6,711 bases of DNA from a bacterium (GCA_023255095.1 JALRJJ010000080.1:1-6711), one strand, 5' to 3'. Shown: positions 1 to 6,046, numbered from the stretch's first letter. Numbers and translations: made by a program. The notes: generated from the sequence alone by a model not told the origin.

Positions 1-1
1 C

Positions 2-139
2 AACGCTGTCGAGTGCGCCTTGTGGGACCTCGAAGCCAAGCGCGCCGGCAGGCGTGCCTGGCAGCTCGCCGGGCTGGCCCAGGCGCCTGCGGAAACGACG
101 GTTTACACGATCAGTCTCGATACGCCTGAGAAGATGGGG
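2..139 (+). CDS. Dipeptide epimerase fragment (enolase superfamily), truncated at both ends
   Basis: Frame 2 reads about 46 residues that look like the central part of an L-Ala-D/L-Glu (dipeptide) epimerase of the mandelate racemase/muconate lactonizing enzyme branch of the enolase superfamily. The recognisable pieces are NAVECALWDLEAK, the linker helix region that precedes the barrel, and YTISLDTPEKM, which matches the T-x-S-L/I-D-x-P-E strand just before the catalytic KxK lysines in this family. The lysines themselves are not present. The gene enters from the left edge. Its similarity stops near base 139, after which the frame runs through unrelated sequence to a stop at 170-172. GC content here is 67% (93 of 139 bases) against 35% in the next 235 bases, and the codons end mostly in G or C, so this piece comes from a different, GC-rich genome (alphaproteobacterium-like, by inference). 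It is best read as a foreign or chimeric end rather than part of the neighbouring locus. Confidence 0.7.
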
Positions 140-374
140 AATAGGGCCCAAATTAACAATGACCGGTGTTAAGATTACAGGCACTTTAAAGGACGGGGTA
201 GAACCTTTTAATTTTTATTCTGGATATGATGAGTCGAAATACGATTACTCGTATGAGACATTCCCCATTAATTATTACAACGTAATGGTTTTTCCTGATA
301 ATTATTATTTCAGACCCATTGAGACCACTATTCTACAAAAACATCCGGAGCTGATTCAAAACCCCGGATTTTAA
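138..374 (+). CDS. SusD/RagB-family outer-membrane lipoprotein, C-terminal 78 residues only
   Basis: From about base 138 the frame encodes 78 residues ending in NYYFRPIETTILQKHPELIQ followed by NPGF and a TAA stop. This is the classic SusD/RagB C-terminus, in which a Y-x-x-P-I segment is followed by an N/K-P-x-L-x-QNPG(Y/F) tail. SusD-type proteins are lipid-anchored on the cell surface and hand glycans or peptides to a SusC TonB-dependent barrel, usually encoded just upstream. The N-terminal ~85% of the protein and any SusC are missing because the sequence switches to GC-rich epimerase DNA at about 130-150. An ATG at 54 is in the same frame, but residues translated from 54 to about 137 are an out-of-frame reading of the epimerase fragment and should not be treated as protein. 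The ligand cannot be deduced from this tail. A strong terminator follows 54 bases after the stop, so this was the last gene of its transcript. Confidence 0.75.
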   Translation, partial: GIGPKLTMTGVKITGTLKDGVEPFNFYSGYDESKYDYSYETFPINYYNVMVFPDNYYFRPIETTILQKHPELIQNPGF

Positions 375-428
375 CCGCTGAGTTAGTAGTTTGATTTTAA
401 GTTTGTTTAAGTAAATCAGGCACTCTTG

Positions 429-455
429 AAAAGCCCTCCCACAAGGAGGGTTTTT
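429..455 (+). terminator. Rho-independent terminator after the SusD gene
   Basis: A perfect CCCTCC/GGAGGG stem (434-439 with 445-450) closes a 5-base loop (440-444). A/T and G-T pairs extend it to about 11 bp (429-439 with 445-455), and the U-tract TTTTTTATTT follows directly at 451-460. It lies 54 bases after the SusD stop codon, on the same strand. The reverse strand has only a short T-run after the stem, so it is mainly a plus-strand terminator, although some action on transcripts leaving the convergent MFS gene is possible. Confidence 0.88.
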
Positions 456-539
456 TATTTAATTGTTCTATGGAATATTTATAGAATACCAAAAAAGCAT
501 TGGATTGACGACCTAATTTATAATTGACAGACCACTATC

Positions 540-1793
540 TCATTTAAATTCTTCAACCTTAAGGTCTAATTTTCTAAAACTTGGAGAACATAACGAGGTG
601 GTTACGACTGTAATTAAGGTCATGGTTCCTCCAAAAATAACTGCTGGGACGGTACCCATGAGTTTGGCTGTAAAACCGCTCTCAAACGCACCTAACTCGT
701 TTGAGGACCCCACAAACATTGAATTTACTGAGGCTACTCTACCTCTCATATTATCAGGTGTTTTTAGTTGTAAAATGGTTTGTCTAATTACCATTGAGAA
801 CCCATCAGTTAATCCGCTAATGAAGAGTGCCAAAAGTGATATCCAAAAAATATTGGATAAGCCAAATAAAATTATTGATAAACCAAATCCAAATACGGCA
901 ATCAGAAGCTTTTTCCCAGCATTTTTGCTAATGGGTTTATATGCGGTAATAACCATAGTGAGAAACGCGCCTATAGCAGGTGCCGCTCTCAACAATCCGA
1001 ATCCTTCAGAACCTACTTTAAGTATGTCTTGTGCAAATACAGGAAGTAATGCCACTGCTCCTCCAAATAAGACAGCTACCATGTCTAAACTTAATGCACC
1101 CAATATTGCCTTTGTTTTAAAAACAAAATGAAGTCCTTCCTTTAAGCTATTGATTATGGATTCTCCAATTTTTGGATTTAAAACAGGTTTTCTCTCAATT
1201 GCGATTCCTAGCAGGAATGATAATATAGTTAGTGTTATTACAATAAATAATGATTGATGTACTCCAATCCAGTTTATCGTGAATCCTGCAATGGCTGGTC
1301 CTAGGATAGATGCCATTTGCCAGGTTGAACTGCTCCATGTGGCTGCATTAGGGTAATCTTTTTTTGGAACGATAAGTGCTATTAAAGAAAAAATAGTTGG
1401 ACCGAAAAAAGCTCTTAGGAGACCCCCTAGAAATACTAATCCGTAAATTGAAAATAAGATATGGTTCTGGCTCCAAGAATTCGAAATAAACGCACTAGAC
1501 AGAAGAAAAAAGCCGAAACTAACGATTGAAAATAAAAATATAATCCAAAGTAAAAGATTCCTCTTTTCTTTTTGATCAACTATATGTCCTGCAAAAAGCG
1601 CTATACTTAGTGCTGGAATTATTTCCACTAACCCTATAATACCTAAAGAAAAAGGATCTTTTGTTAATGAGTATACCTTCCATTCAATTATAATAAACTG
1701 CATAGACCATCCCAAGACAAGAAAGAATCTTAGAAGCAGAAAAATTTTAAACTCTTTAAATCTTAGGGAAGAATAAGGATCTATGCCTTTCAT
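540..1793 (-). CDS. MFS transporter, EntS/MFS_3-type (DHA3) exporter
   Basis: The protein has 417 residues, normal for a 12-helix major facilitator, with evenly spaced hydrophobic segments throughout. The loop between helices 2 and 3 carries a degenerate MFS motif A, GHIVDQKEKR (residues 69-78; consensus GxxxDRxGRR). The second half has the segment TPDNMRGRVASVNSMF (about 345-360) and then VGSSNELGAFESG, which is characteristic of the EntS-like MFS_3/DHA3 group of proton-driven exporters (siderophore, macrolide and other drug effluxers). The substrate cannot be assigned from sequence; acting as a general efflux pump is an inference from the family. The start at 1791-1793 is the only ATG that gives a family-like N-terminus, and it has no clear Shine-Dalgarno, as is normal in Bacteroidota. 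It lies 62 bases downstream of the phosphoesterase gene on the same strand and is probably co-transcribed with it. No obvious terminator follows its stop on the minus strand. Confidence 0.88.
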   Translation of the reverse strand: MKGIDPYSSLRFKEFKIFLLLRFFLVLGWSMQFIIIEWKVYSLTKDPFSLGIIGLVEIIPALSIALFAGHIVDQKEKRNLLLWIIFLFSIVSFGFFLLSSAFISNSWSQNHILFSIYGLVFLGGLLRAFFGPTIFSLIALIVPKKDYPNAATWSSSTWQMASILGPAIAGFTINWIGVHQSLFIVITLTILSFLLGIAIERKPVLNPKIGESIINSLKEGLHFVFKTKAILGALSLDMVAVLFGGAVALLPVFAQDILKVGSEGFGLLRAAPAIGAFLTMVITAYKPISKNAGKKLLIAVFGFGLSIILFGLSNIFWISLLALFISGLTDGFSMVIRQTILQLKTPDNMRGRVASVNSMFVGSSNELGAFESGFTAKLMGTVPAVIFGGTMTLITVVTTSLCSPSFRKLDLKVEEFK

Positions 1794-1855
1794 TTTTAGC
1801 TCAAGAAAATTATTTATTTGTGAAAATTAATTTTAGTGAATAAGAATCAATCAAT

Positions 1856-2785
1856 TCAATTTGATTCTCCACTCTCATTTAAAACCCCGCTCAATAATAA
1901 ATGAGATACTCTCGGTTTTTCCTTCATATAAACCCAGGTAAAATGATCGAAAGATTTTTGATCTTCAATATTTTGACTTCCTCCCGTTGTTGAAAGGATA
2001 GTGTAGGGTTTTCCATTAATCATTTGATGTGAGAAAGAGTGTTCATGACCACTAAACACAGAAAACTGCCGACTGCCTAATTTTTTTAAAATTGAATTAA
2101 ATTTCTCGTTTTCTTGATTTTTCCATATGGGCTTATGCATAAATAGAAAGGTCCATCTAACATCCTGATTCATTTCTATTACATCTTCAAAATATAGTTG
2201 CTGCTCAATACTTATATCTCCAAACACTCTTTCTTTCATCTTATAGTATTCTGTTTCCTCATAATTACCTTCAATTTTTTTTGATAAGATTTCAAGTGCT
2301 AATTCCCTTGCCTTAGAAATTTCCTCAAATCTTTCCTCATCAAAGTCTTCAGAATTTAAAATAAGAAATAAGACATTTTTATAAATGAAATGATAATAAG
2401 ATGGGCCGTGGATATTACCCCAAGCCTTTACCATTTGAGAATTGGATAAATCATGATTTCCTCCAACATAAAAAAATGGGGATTCTAATGCTTCCAGCCT
2501 TTTGTTGAAAGTCTCCCATTGGTTACTGATCAATAATGAATCCTTAATCCCTCCATCAATTAGATCACCTACACTTATTGTGAATACTGGGCTGAAACGA
2601 TTTATCTTATCGACTGCATTCTCAAATACTCCTTCTCTTTCACCACCATTTAAATCTGAAATAATAGCGAATGAAAAGTTATCAGATTTAGGGTTCTCAA
2701 TCGTCTTACTCAGGGGTATCCTATTCGAACCATTATGACAGTTTGATATAAATAATAGGAAAACAAAAAATAAACAGTTTTTCAT
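1856..2785 (-). CDS. Calcineurin-like metallophosphoesterase, lipoprotein
   Basis: This 309-residue protein has the ordered metal-binding motifs of calcineurin-like phosphoesterases: SDLN (D44, N46), GDxxD (residues 73-77), GNHD (109-112), a His in MHKP (H217) and GHEH (246-249). These residues hold the dinuclear metal centre that cleaves phosphomonoesters or phosphodiesters. The substrate is not predictable. Motif I normally reads D-x-H but here is D-x-N, a variant also found in some secreted members. The N-terminus MKNCLFFVFLLFISNC is a signal peptide with a lipobox-like end and Cys16 as the probable lipidation site, so the enzyme should be membrane-anchored outside the cytoplasm. The frame stays open upstream to an ATG at 2884, but that would put 33 unsupported residues before the signal peptide, so the ATG at 2783-2785 is preferred. 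The MFS gene follows after 62 bases. An insertion-like, charged helical stretch at residues about 146-195 separates the GNHD and MHKP motifs. Confidence 0.88.
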   Translation of the reverse strand: MKNCLFFVFLLFISNCHNGSNRIPLSKTIENPKSDNFSFAIISDLNGGEREGVFENAVDKINRFSPVFTISVGDLIDGGIKDSLLISNQWETFNKRLEALESPFFYVGGNHDLSNSQMVKAWGNIHGPSYYHFIYKNVLFLILNSEDFDEERFEEISKARELALEILSKKIEGNYEETEYYKMKERVFGDISIEQQLYFEDVIEMNQDVRWTFLFMHKPIWKNQENEKFNSILKKLGSRQFSVFSGHEHSFSHQMINGKPYTILSTTGGSQNIEDQKSFDHFTWVYMKEKPRVSHLLLSGVLNESGESN

Positions 2786-2901
2786 AATCTTATTAGGATT
2801 AGCATTCAAAAAAGGTAGGTTTTTTATTGAGAAAAATATGTCAGATGTAAGTGATGCTGAAAGATTATTTACAATTAGAAACAAATAGACTATTTACAGT
2901 C

Positions 2902-2909
2902 TAGCTTTG
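2902..2909 (+). promoter_or_regulatory. Possible Bacteroidota -7 element
   Basis: TAGCTTTG fits the Bacteroidota -7 consensus TAnnTTTG exactly and lies in the divergent gap about 97 bases before the beta-barrel gene start. I see no good TTG/TTTG -33 element 17-23 bases upstream. A match of this length is expected by chance a few times in a window this size, so support is weak. Confidence 0.25.
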
Positions 2910-2945
2910 GTATGAAATTTGATTTTTAATATGTGAGAAGTATAT

Positions 2946-2955
2946 AGAGCGCTCT
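2946..2955. repeat. 10-bp perfect palindrome, possible operator
   Basis: AGAGCGCTCT is a perfect 10-bp palindrome with a GCGC core inside otherwise very AT-rich intergenic DNA. It lies 50 bases before the ATG at 3006 and 36 bases after the possible -7 element, where a regulator site could sit. The symmetry does not extend beyond ten bases. Palindromes of this length occur by chance several times per window. Confidence 0.25.
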
Positions 2956-3005
2956 TAATTTCATTAAATTTTAATTTCGTATATTTTTTTTCTAATTAGA
3001 AGCTC

Positions 3006-3578
3006 ATGAGATTCGTCCAAAGGATTTATCCTACAATCTTTTTAATGGTTCATTTTTTTCTTGTAGCCCCTGTTTATTCCCAATTTGAATCTGAACCTGT
3101 TTTTGCTTCAGAGATTTCTTTCAACGCTTTTGATTTTATAGCCTTAGGAGGTGTTAACCTGATGTATGAGAAATATCAAAATGAAACTTTATCAATAGGA
3201 GGAGACATCTTTGCTAGGGTAGCAGATGAAGGAATTGATAGAAAATTCTCAAGTACGTTTTTTTTAAGACAATACTTCGGTAACCGAGATGGAAAAGGAT
3301 TTTTTCTTGAGTATTTTGGAGCCTTTGTAGTCAAAGAAGATCCTTATATCTATTATGATTGGTGTTACGAGTGCTACCCTATTAACCCTCCTGAAAGAGG
3401 AGATCAGAGGGGTTTTTCATTAGGTCTAGGTGTAGGAAATAAGTTGTTGGCTAATTCAAATTTCATTGCTAGCATTTATTTAGGAGTTGGCAGAATTATT
3501 ATAAATTCTGATATATATGAACCTTTATATGCTCGTTTCGGATTGAATATAGGACTAAGGAAATTAAAAATTAGATAA
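3006..3578 (+). CDS. Small outer-membrane beta-barrel-like protein (hypothetical)
   Basis: This 190-residue protein begins with a Sec signal peptide (basic MRFVQR, then a hydrophobic core) probably cleaved near VYS-Q at residues 25-26. The mature part alternates polar and aromatic or hydrophobic residues in strands of about ten residues: ALGGVNLMYEKY, LSIGGDIFARV, STFFLRQYFG, GFFLEYFGAFVV, FSLGLGVGNKLL, FIASIYLGVGRI and YARFGLNIGLRK. This pattern suggests a small 8-stranded barrel like the DUF3575/OmpA-like small barrels of Flavobacteriia. It is too short for a porin with an OmpA domain and has no enzyme motif. A loop at about 111-133 contains Cys120 and Cys123 (CYEC) among Tyr and Pro residues, which could form a disulfide. 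The assignment to a barrel is from pattern, not a specific family match. The start gives the expected signal peptide. A 54-residue membrane-protein gene begins at the base after the stop (TAAATG), suggesting coupled translation. Confidence 0.65.
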   Translation: MRFVQRIYPTIFLMVHFFLVAPVYSQFESEPVFASEISFNAFDFIALGGVNLMYEKYQNETLSIGGDIFARVADEGIDRKFSSTFFLRQYFGNRDGKGFFLEYFGAFVVKEDPYIYYDWCYECYPINPPERGDQRGFSLGLGVGNKLLANSNFIASIYLGVGRIIINSDIYEPLYARFGLNIGLRKLKIR

Positions 3579-3743
3579 ATGAAAGAGTATACCTTTACCG
3601 CAAAGGCGCTAGATCGGTTAATACCTATACGGTTTAAAATAAACTATTGGCTACTACGGAAGCTTGGATTGTTTGGGTTTGCCCTGGTGGTATTCATTTG
3701 GGGAATACTTTTCACGCTTTTAATACAAACCTTTATTTTATAG
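3579..3743 (+). CDS. 54-residue single-pass membrane protein, unrecognised
   Basis: An ATG immediately follows the TAA of the barrel gene and opens a 54-residue frame ending at TAG (3741-3743). I do not recognise the family. The N-terminal part is basic (Lys and Arg at residues 2, 9, 13, 17, 19, 28 and nearby). It includes the stretch DRLIPIRFKINYWLLRKLG, followed by one strongly hydrophobic helix (about 31-54) running to the C-terminus. By the positive-inside rule the N-terminus would be cytoplasmic. All three Arg codons are CGG, unusual next to AT-rich neighbours that favour AGA, and GC is 37%. There is no Shine-Dalgarno; translation probably depends on termination-reinitiation after the upstream gene. 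The placement, hydrophobic profile and clean stop support a real gene. It could also be the remnant of a larger membrane protein. It lies 20 bases from the convergent creatininase gene, with no terminator between them. Confidence 0.6.
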   Translation: MKEYTFTAKALDRLIPIRFKINYWLLRKLGLFGFALVVFIWGILFTLLIQTFIL

Positions 3744-3763
3744 AAATCTAAGGGTCTCTAATT

Positions 3764-4639
3764 TCAATTTTTCACCTTCTCAAAATATTGCTTTTGCAAC
3801 TCTATCGTTGTGTTGTCATTTTTTACCGCTTTTATGGCATTTTGAAGGGAGTTGATTGTATTTTCGGTGATTATTTCACCCAATTCCGTTGAAGCATACT
3901 TGGCATTTCCAGCATAGTGATTAGGATAAGAAGCGTACCACCAGATTGCAGTATATAACGTTCCTGGAAGATTTAATCTATTTAGATTCTCCCCTGACTC
4001 ATGATCACTTCGCTCTAATTTTAACAGTTCTGGTCTTAAATATTTTATTTCAGAGGCTTCTCTCTCTCCTCCATGTTGATCAGTTGCTAACTCTGTTTTT
4101 CTAATATTCATCATTTCATTATAAACCTTTTCTGGCATATCAGGCTGAAAAAAATAAACAACGTAATCTCTCTTTTTCTCAAGTTGATTTTGAATAAAGT
4201 ATTTAATCATCTGAGGATTTCCTCCGTGAGAATTTATTATTATAATTTTATCAAAACCATTTCTTGCAATTTCTTCAACAGTGGCCTCGAGTAAATTCAT
4301 TGCTAAACTGGATGGCAATGAAAATGTTCCATAGTGCTGCCTAGCTTCATTAATTTGCCCATAGAAATAATCAGGAAACACAACCGCATATTCGTTTTTT
4401 GTTGCACGACTTGCCCATTCTCTGGCCCTAATAAGATCCGATCCAATTGGTACCCCTGGACCATGTTTTTCAAGAATTCCTATTGGTAGTATGCAAGTTT
4501 TGTTTGATTTAACAAGCGCATTCTCCCAATCAGAAAATGTTATTTCGTCCCATCTTGAGGGGATATCTTGACCAAAAAAATATATTGTAAATAGTACAAA
4601 AGAGGAGAATAATATTTTTTTCATAAGTTTTGTTTTCAT
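3764..4639 (-). CDS. Exported creatininase-family amidohydrolase
   Basis: This 291-residue protein is a creatininase-fold (creatinine amidohydrolase) enzyme, a family of metal-dependent hydrolases acting on C-N bonds in cyclic amides, formamides or peptides; the substrate here is unknown. Family motifs in order are LPIGILEKHG then PGVPIGSD (residues 51-68; metal ligands E57, H59, D68), NSHGGN (136-141; H138) and HGGEREAS (179-186, equivalent to the HAGExETS motif, E182 as likely ligand), then YPNHYAGNAKYAS (228-240) before the C-terminal helix. In most relatives the first motif reads EqHGpHLP; here a Gly (G62) replaces the second His. The N-terminus (KKILFSSFVLFTIYFFGQ) is a Sec signal peptide, so the enzyme works in the periplasm or outside, unlike cytoplasmic creatininase or MftE. 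The ATG at 4639 is used, but the ATG at 4624 (Met6) gives an equally good signal peptide. It lies 91 bases downstream of the DUF2490 gene on the same strand and may be the third gene of that operon. Confidence 0.85.
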   Translation of the reverse strand: MKTKLMKKILFSSFVLFTIYFFGQDIPSRWDEITFSDWENALVKSNKTCILPIGILEKHGPGVPIGSDLIRAREWASRATKNEYAVVFPDYFYGQINEARQHYGTFSLPSSLAMNLLEATVEEIARNGFDKIIIINSHGGNPQMIKYFIQNQLEKKRDYVVYFFQPDMPEKVYNEMMNIRKTELATDQHGGEREASEIKYLRPELLKLERSDHESGENLNRLNLPGTLYTAIWWYASYPNHYAGNAKYASTELGEIITENTINSLQNAIKAVKNDNTTIELQKQYFEKVKN

Positions 4640-4730
4640 CGGAATTACTAAGTCAACGTAAAAGAATTATTTCGTTCTTGGAAGCCTTTTTGGATTAATT
4701 AAAATCGCGGCATTTTTTACAGTATTAATG

Positions 4731-5372
4731 TTATCGACCTAATCGATGATTTAAGAAAATTACGTTGCGGTTGGGTTGAGATTGCAGTTTGAATTGTTCA
4801 TAGAAATATCCAATTTCAAAACGATTACGCTCCCATTTAATGGGTATTTTAAAACCATATCGGATGCTATAATCAAATGATTTTTTTATGTTCTTTAAAT
4901 ACTCGATTCTGAATGTTGGATCATATTTAAAATTTTTAATTTGAGGTGTTATTTGAGGACGAAATCGAATTATAAGTTCTTCAGCTCCATCATCAAATCG
5001 CTGCTTATACTGAATTCCCGCGCGATTTTCAATATCAAAACTACCTAATTTGATCTCGTGGTAAAGATTTAGTCTGACCCTACCGCTTGCTCGATTTCCT
5101 TGAATCCCCCCATCCCGGTCTCTTTCTATTTGATAGCGGAGTTCTAGCCCACCCGAAAATCTTTTTGTTAAATCAGTTTTGTAATCTATTTCCGAAATCC
5201 AAAGCTGAAAATCTTGCGATCTCCATCGAAAACGTTGGCTTAGTTTGAGAGAGCTTATTTCTGACTCTAATGCCTCATAGGTAGTGTTAAGCCATTGTCT
5301 ATTTTCTTGTGCATTTAAGGAGCTTCCAAAAAAGAAAAATACAAGAAAAAAAGCGCAAACAGTTCCTTTCAT
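4731..5372 (-). CDS. DUF2490-type outer-membrane beta-barrel protein
   Basis: This 213-residue protein has a signal peptide (hydrophobic core at residues 6-17, cleavage near NAQ at 20-22). A mature chain of repeated amphipathic strands follows: LKLSQRFRWRSQDF, LTKRFSGGLELRYQIERDRD, RVRLNLYHEIKLG, FDIENRAGIQYKQRFDDG, LIIRFRPQITPQI, FRIEYLKNIKKSFDYSIRYG and RFEIGYFYEQF, ending NVIFLNHRLGR. The R/Y/E-rich strands and the pattern of an outward-facing barrel match the DUF2490 family of Bacteroidota, whose function is not established. Its ATG directly follows the stop codon of the DUF4956 gene (TAAATG, zero spacing), so the two are almost certainly one transcript with coupled translation. The protein would sit in the outer membrane, while its partner sits in the inner membrane. 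The final residue is Arg rather than the aromatic residue favoured by the barrel-assembly machinery. Confidence 0.75.
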   Translation of the reverse strand: MKGTVCAFFLVFFFFGSSLNAQENRQWLNTTYEALESEISSLKLSQRFRWRSQDFQLWISEIDYKTDLTKRFSGGLELRYQIERDRDGGIQGNRASGRVRLNLYHEIKLGSFDIENRAGIQYKQRFDDGAEELIIRFRPQITPQIKNFKYDPTFRIEYLKNIKKSFDYSIRYGFKIPIKWERNRFEIGYFYEQFKLQSQPNRNVIFLNHRLGR

Positions 5373-5966
5373 TTAATAATAGATGATGTAGGTAATTTGA
5401 TCATTTCGATGGTCTATCCTAGAAAGTTCAACTCGTTTTATGGATTTTTGAAATTTTCTTTCAAAGTCAAGTTTTATATCAAGTTCAGTGACTTCATTGT
5501 CTTGGTAAGGTAAAGTGATAACTGTTTTAAAAGATCCCTCCTTTTTTTCTGCTTCCAGGTCTCGATCAAGAAGAATATTTTGAGCGGCTAAGATGCTAAT
5601 TGTAATTATTCCATTAATAACGATTAATTCATTCTCTGGATTAAATGGAGCTAATGCATTAATTACTGCAAGACCAATAAATGCAAATAAATAAGTCATT
5701 TCTTGAGCTTTAATGGTTTCTGTTCGATATCGTATAATTCCAAAAATCGCAAAAAGTCCCAATGCCATTCCTAGGTTTAAGTCAATCTTATTTAAACTAA
5801 AACAAAGAAAGAATACTACAATACTTATTACAAAATAGGTATAAGTGTTGTGCTTAGGGCTACTCTTTTTGTTGCTCGCGATTATAATTAATAGACTGAC
5901 AAAAATTAATGTAACTAAGAATCTAGGACCTAACTCACCAGATTGAAAAAGTTGGTTAACTATCAT
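5373..5966 (-). CDS. DUF4956 inner-membrane protein
   Basis: This 197-residue protein has about five hydrophobic segments (residues roughly 14-31, 42-59, 66-80, 91-107 and 114-131) and then a soluble domain (133-197) with alternating strands and a helix, likely cytoplasmic. The segment LGMALGLFAIFGIIRYRTET (65-84) is the hallmark of DUF4956, a membrane family of unknown function; the R-Y-R-T-E-x-I end of the motif is its most conserved part. In other genomes DUF4956 genes often sit beside VTC-type polyphosphate polymerase genes, but none is visible in this window. The DUF2490 barrel gene starts right after its stop codon. The ATG at 5966 precedes a hydrophilic leader and the first helix, and has no Shine-Dalgarno. 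It is the first gene of the minus-strand unit and is divergent from the PIG-L gene across 279 bases. Confidence 0.8.
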   Translation of the reverse strand: MIVNQLFQSGELGPRFLVTLIFVSLLIIIASNKKSSPKHNTYTYFVISIVVFFLCFSLNKIDLNLGMALGLFAIFGIIRYRTETIKAQEMTYLFAFIGLAVINALAPFNPENELIVINGIITISILAAQNILLDRDLEAEKKEGSFKTVITLPYQDNEVTELDIKLDFERKFQKSIKRVELSRIDHRNDQITYIIYY

Positions 5967-6019
5967 AATTTGTGAATTTTTTAAAATTAAGGTTTCTCTG
6001 ATTAAGGGATGTTCATTTT

Positions 6020-6046
6020 CAAATTAATTAGAACATCATTTTACAA
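6020..6046 (-). promoter_or_regulatory. Possible promoter for the DUF4956-DUF2490 unit
   Basis: On the minus strand a TTG (6046-6044) is followed after 16 bases by TTAATTTG (6027-6020), which matches the TAnnTTTG -7 element at all but one position. The spacing is one base short of the usual 17-23. Transcription would start near 6013, about 45 bases before the DUF4956 ATG. Support is weak in AT-rich DNA. Confidence 0.3.

Noticed and set aside
54..374. A single 106-residue protein starting at the ATG at 54
   Set aside because: Its first ~28 residues are an out-of-frame reading of the GC-rich epimerase fragment; only the part from about 138 is SusD-like. The full frame is an artefact of the join.
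466..486. TTCTAT/ATAGAA inverted repeat after the SusD terminator
   Set aside because: Only six weak pairs around a nine-base loop, no T-run; not convincing as a terminator for the MFS gene or an operator.
598..1131. A 177-residue open frame on the plus strand
   Set aside because: It lies wholly antisense within the MFS gene, has no family-like features and a composition expected from reading a membrane-protein gene backwards.
1823..1834. Palindrome AAAATTAATTTT between the phosphoesterase and MFS genes
   Set aside because: Pure A/T, low complexity, expected by chance in such AT-rich DNA; no T-run or strong stem to make a terminator.
2502..2738. A 78-residue open frame on the plus strand
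   Set aside because: It is antisense to the well-supported phosphoesterase motifs and has no independent support.
2786..2884. N-terminal extension of the phosphoesterase to an ATG at 2884
   Set aside because: It would bury the lipoprotein signal peptide 33 residues inside the protein; the ATG at 2785 gives a standard signal and lipobox.
4640..4730. Terminator or promoter in the DUF2490-creatininase gap
   Set aside because: The AAAATCGCGGCATTTT segment looks symmetrical but its inner bases do not pair, and no TAnnTTTG element is present on the minus strand.
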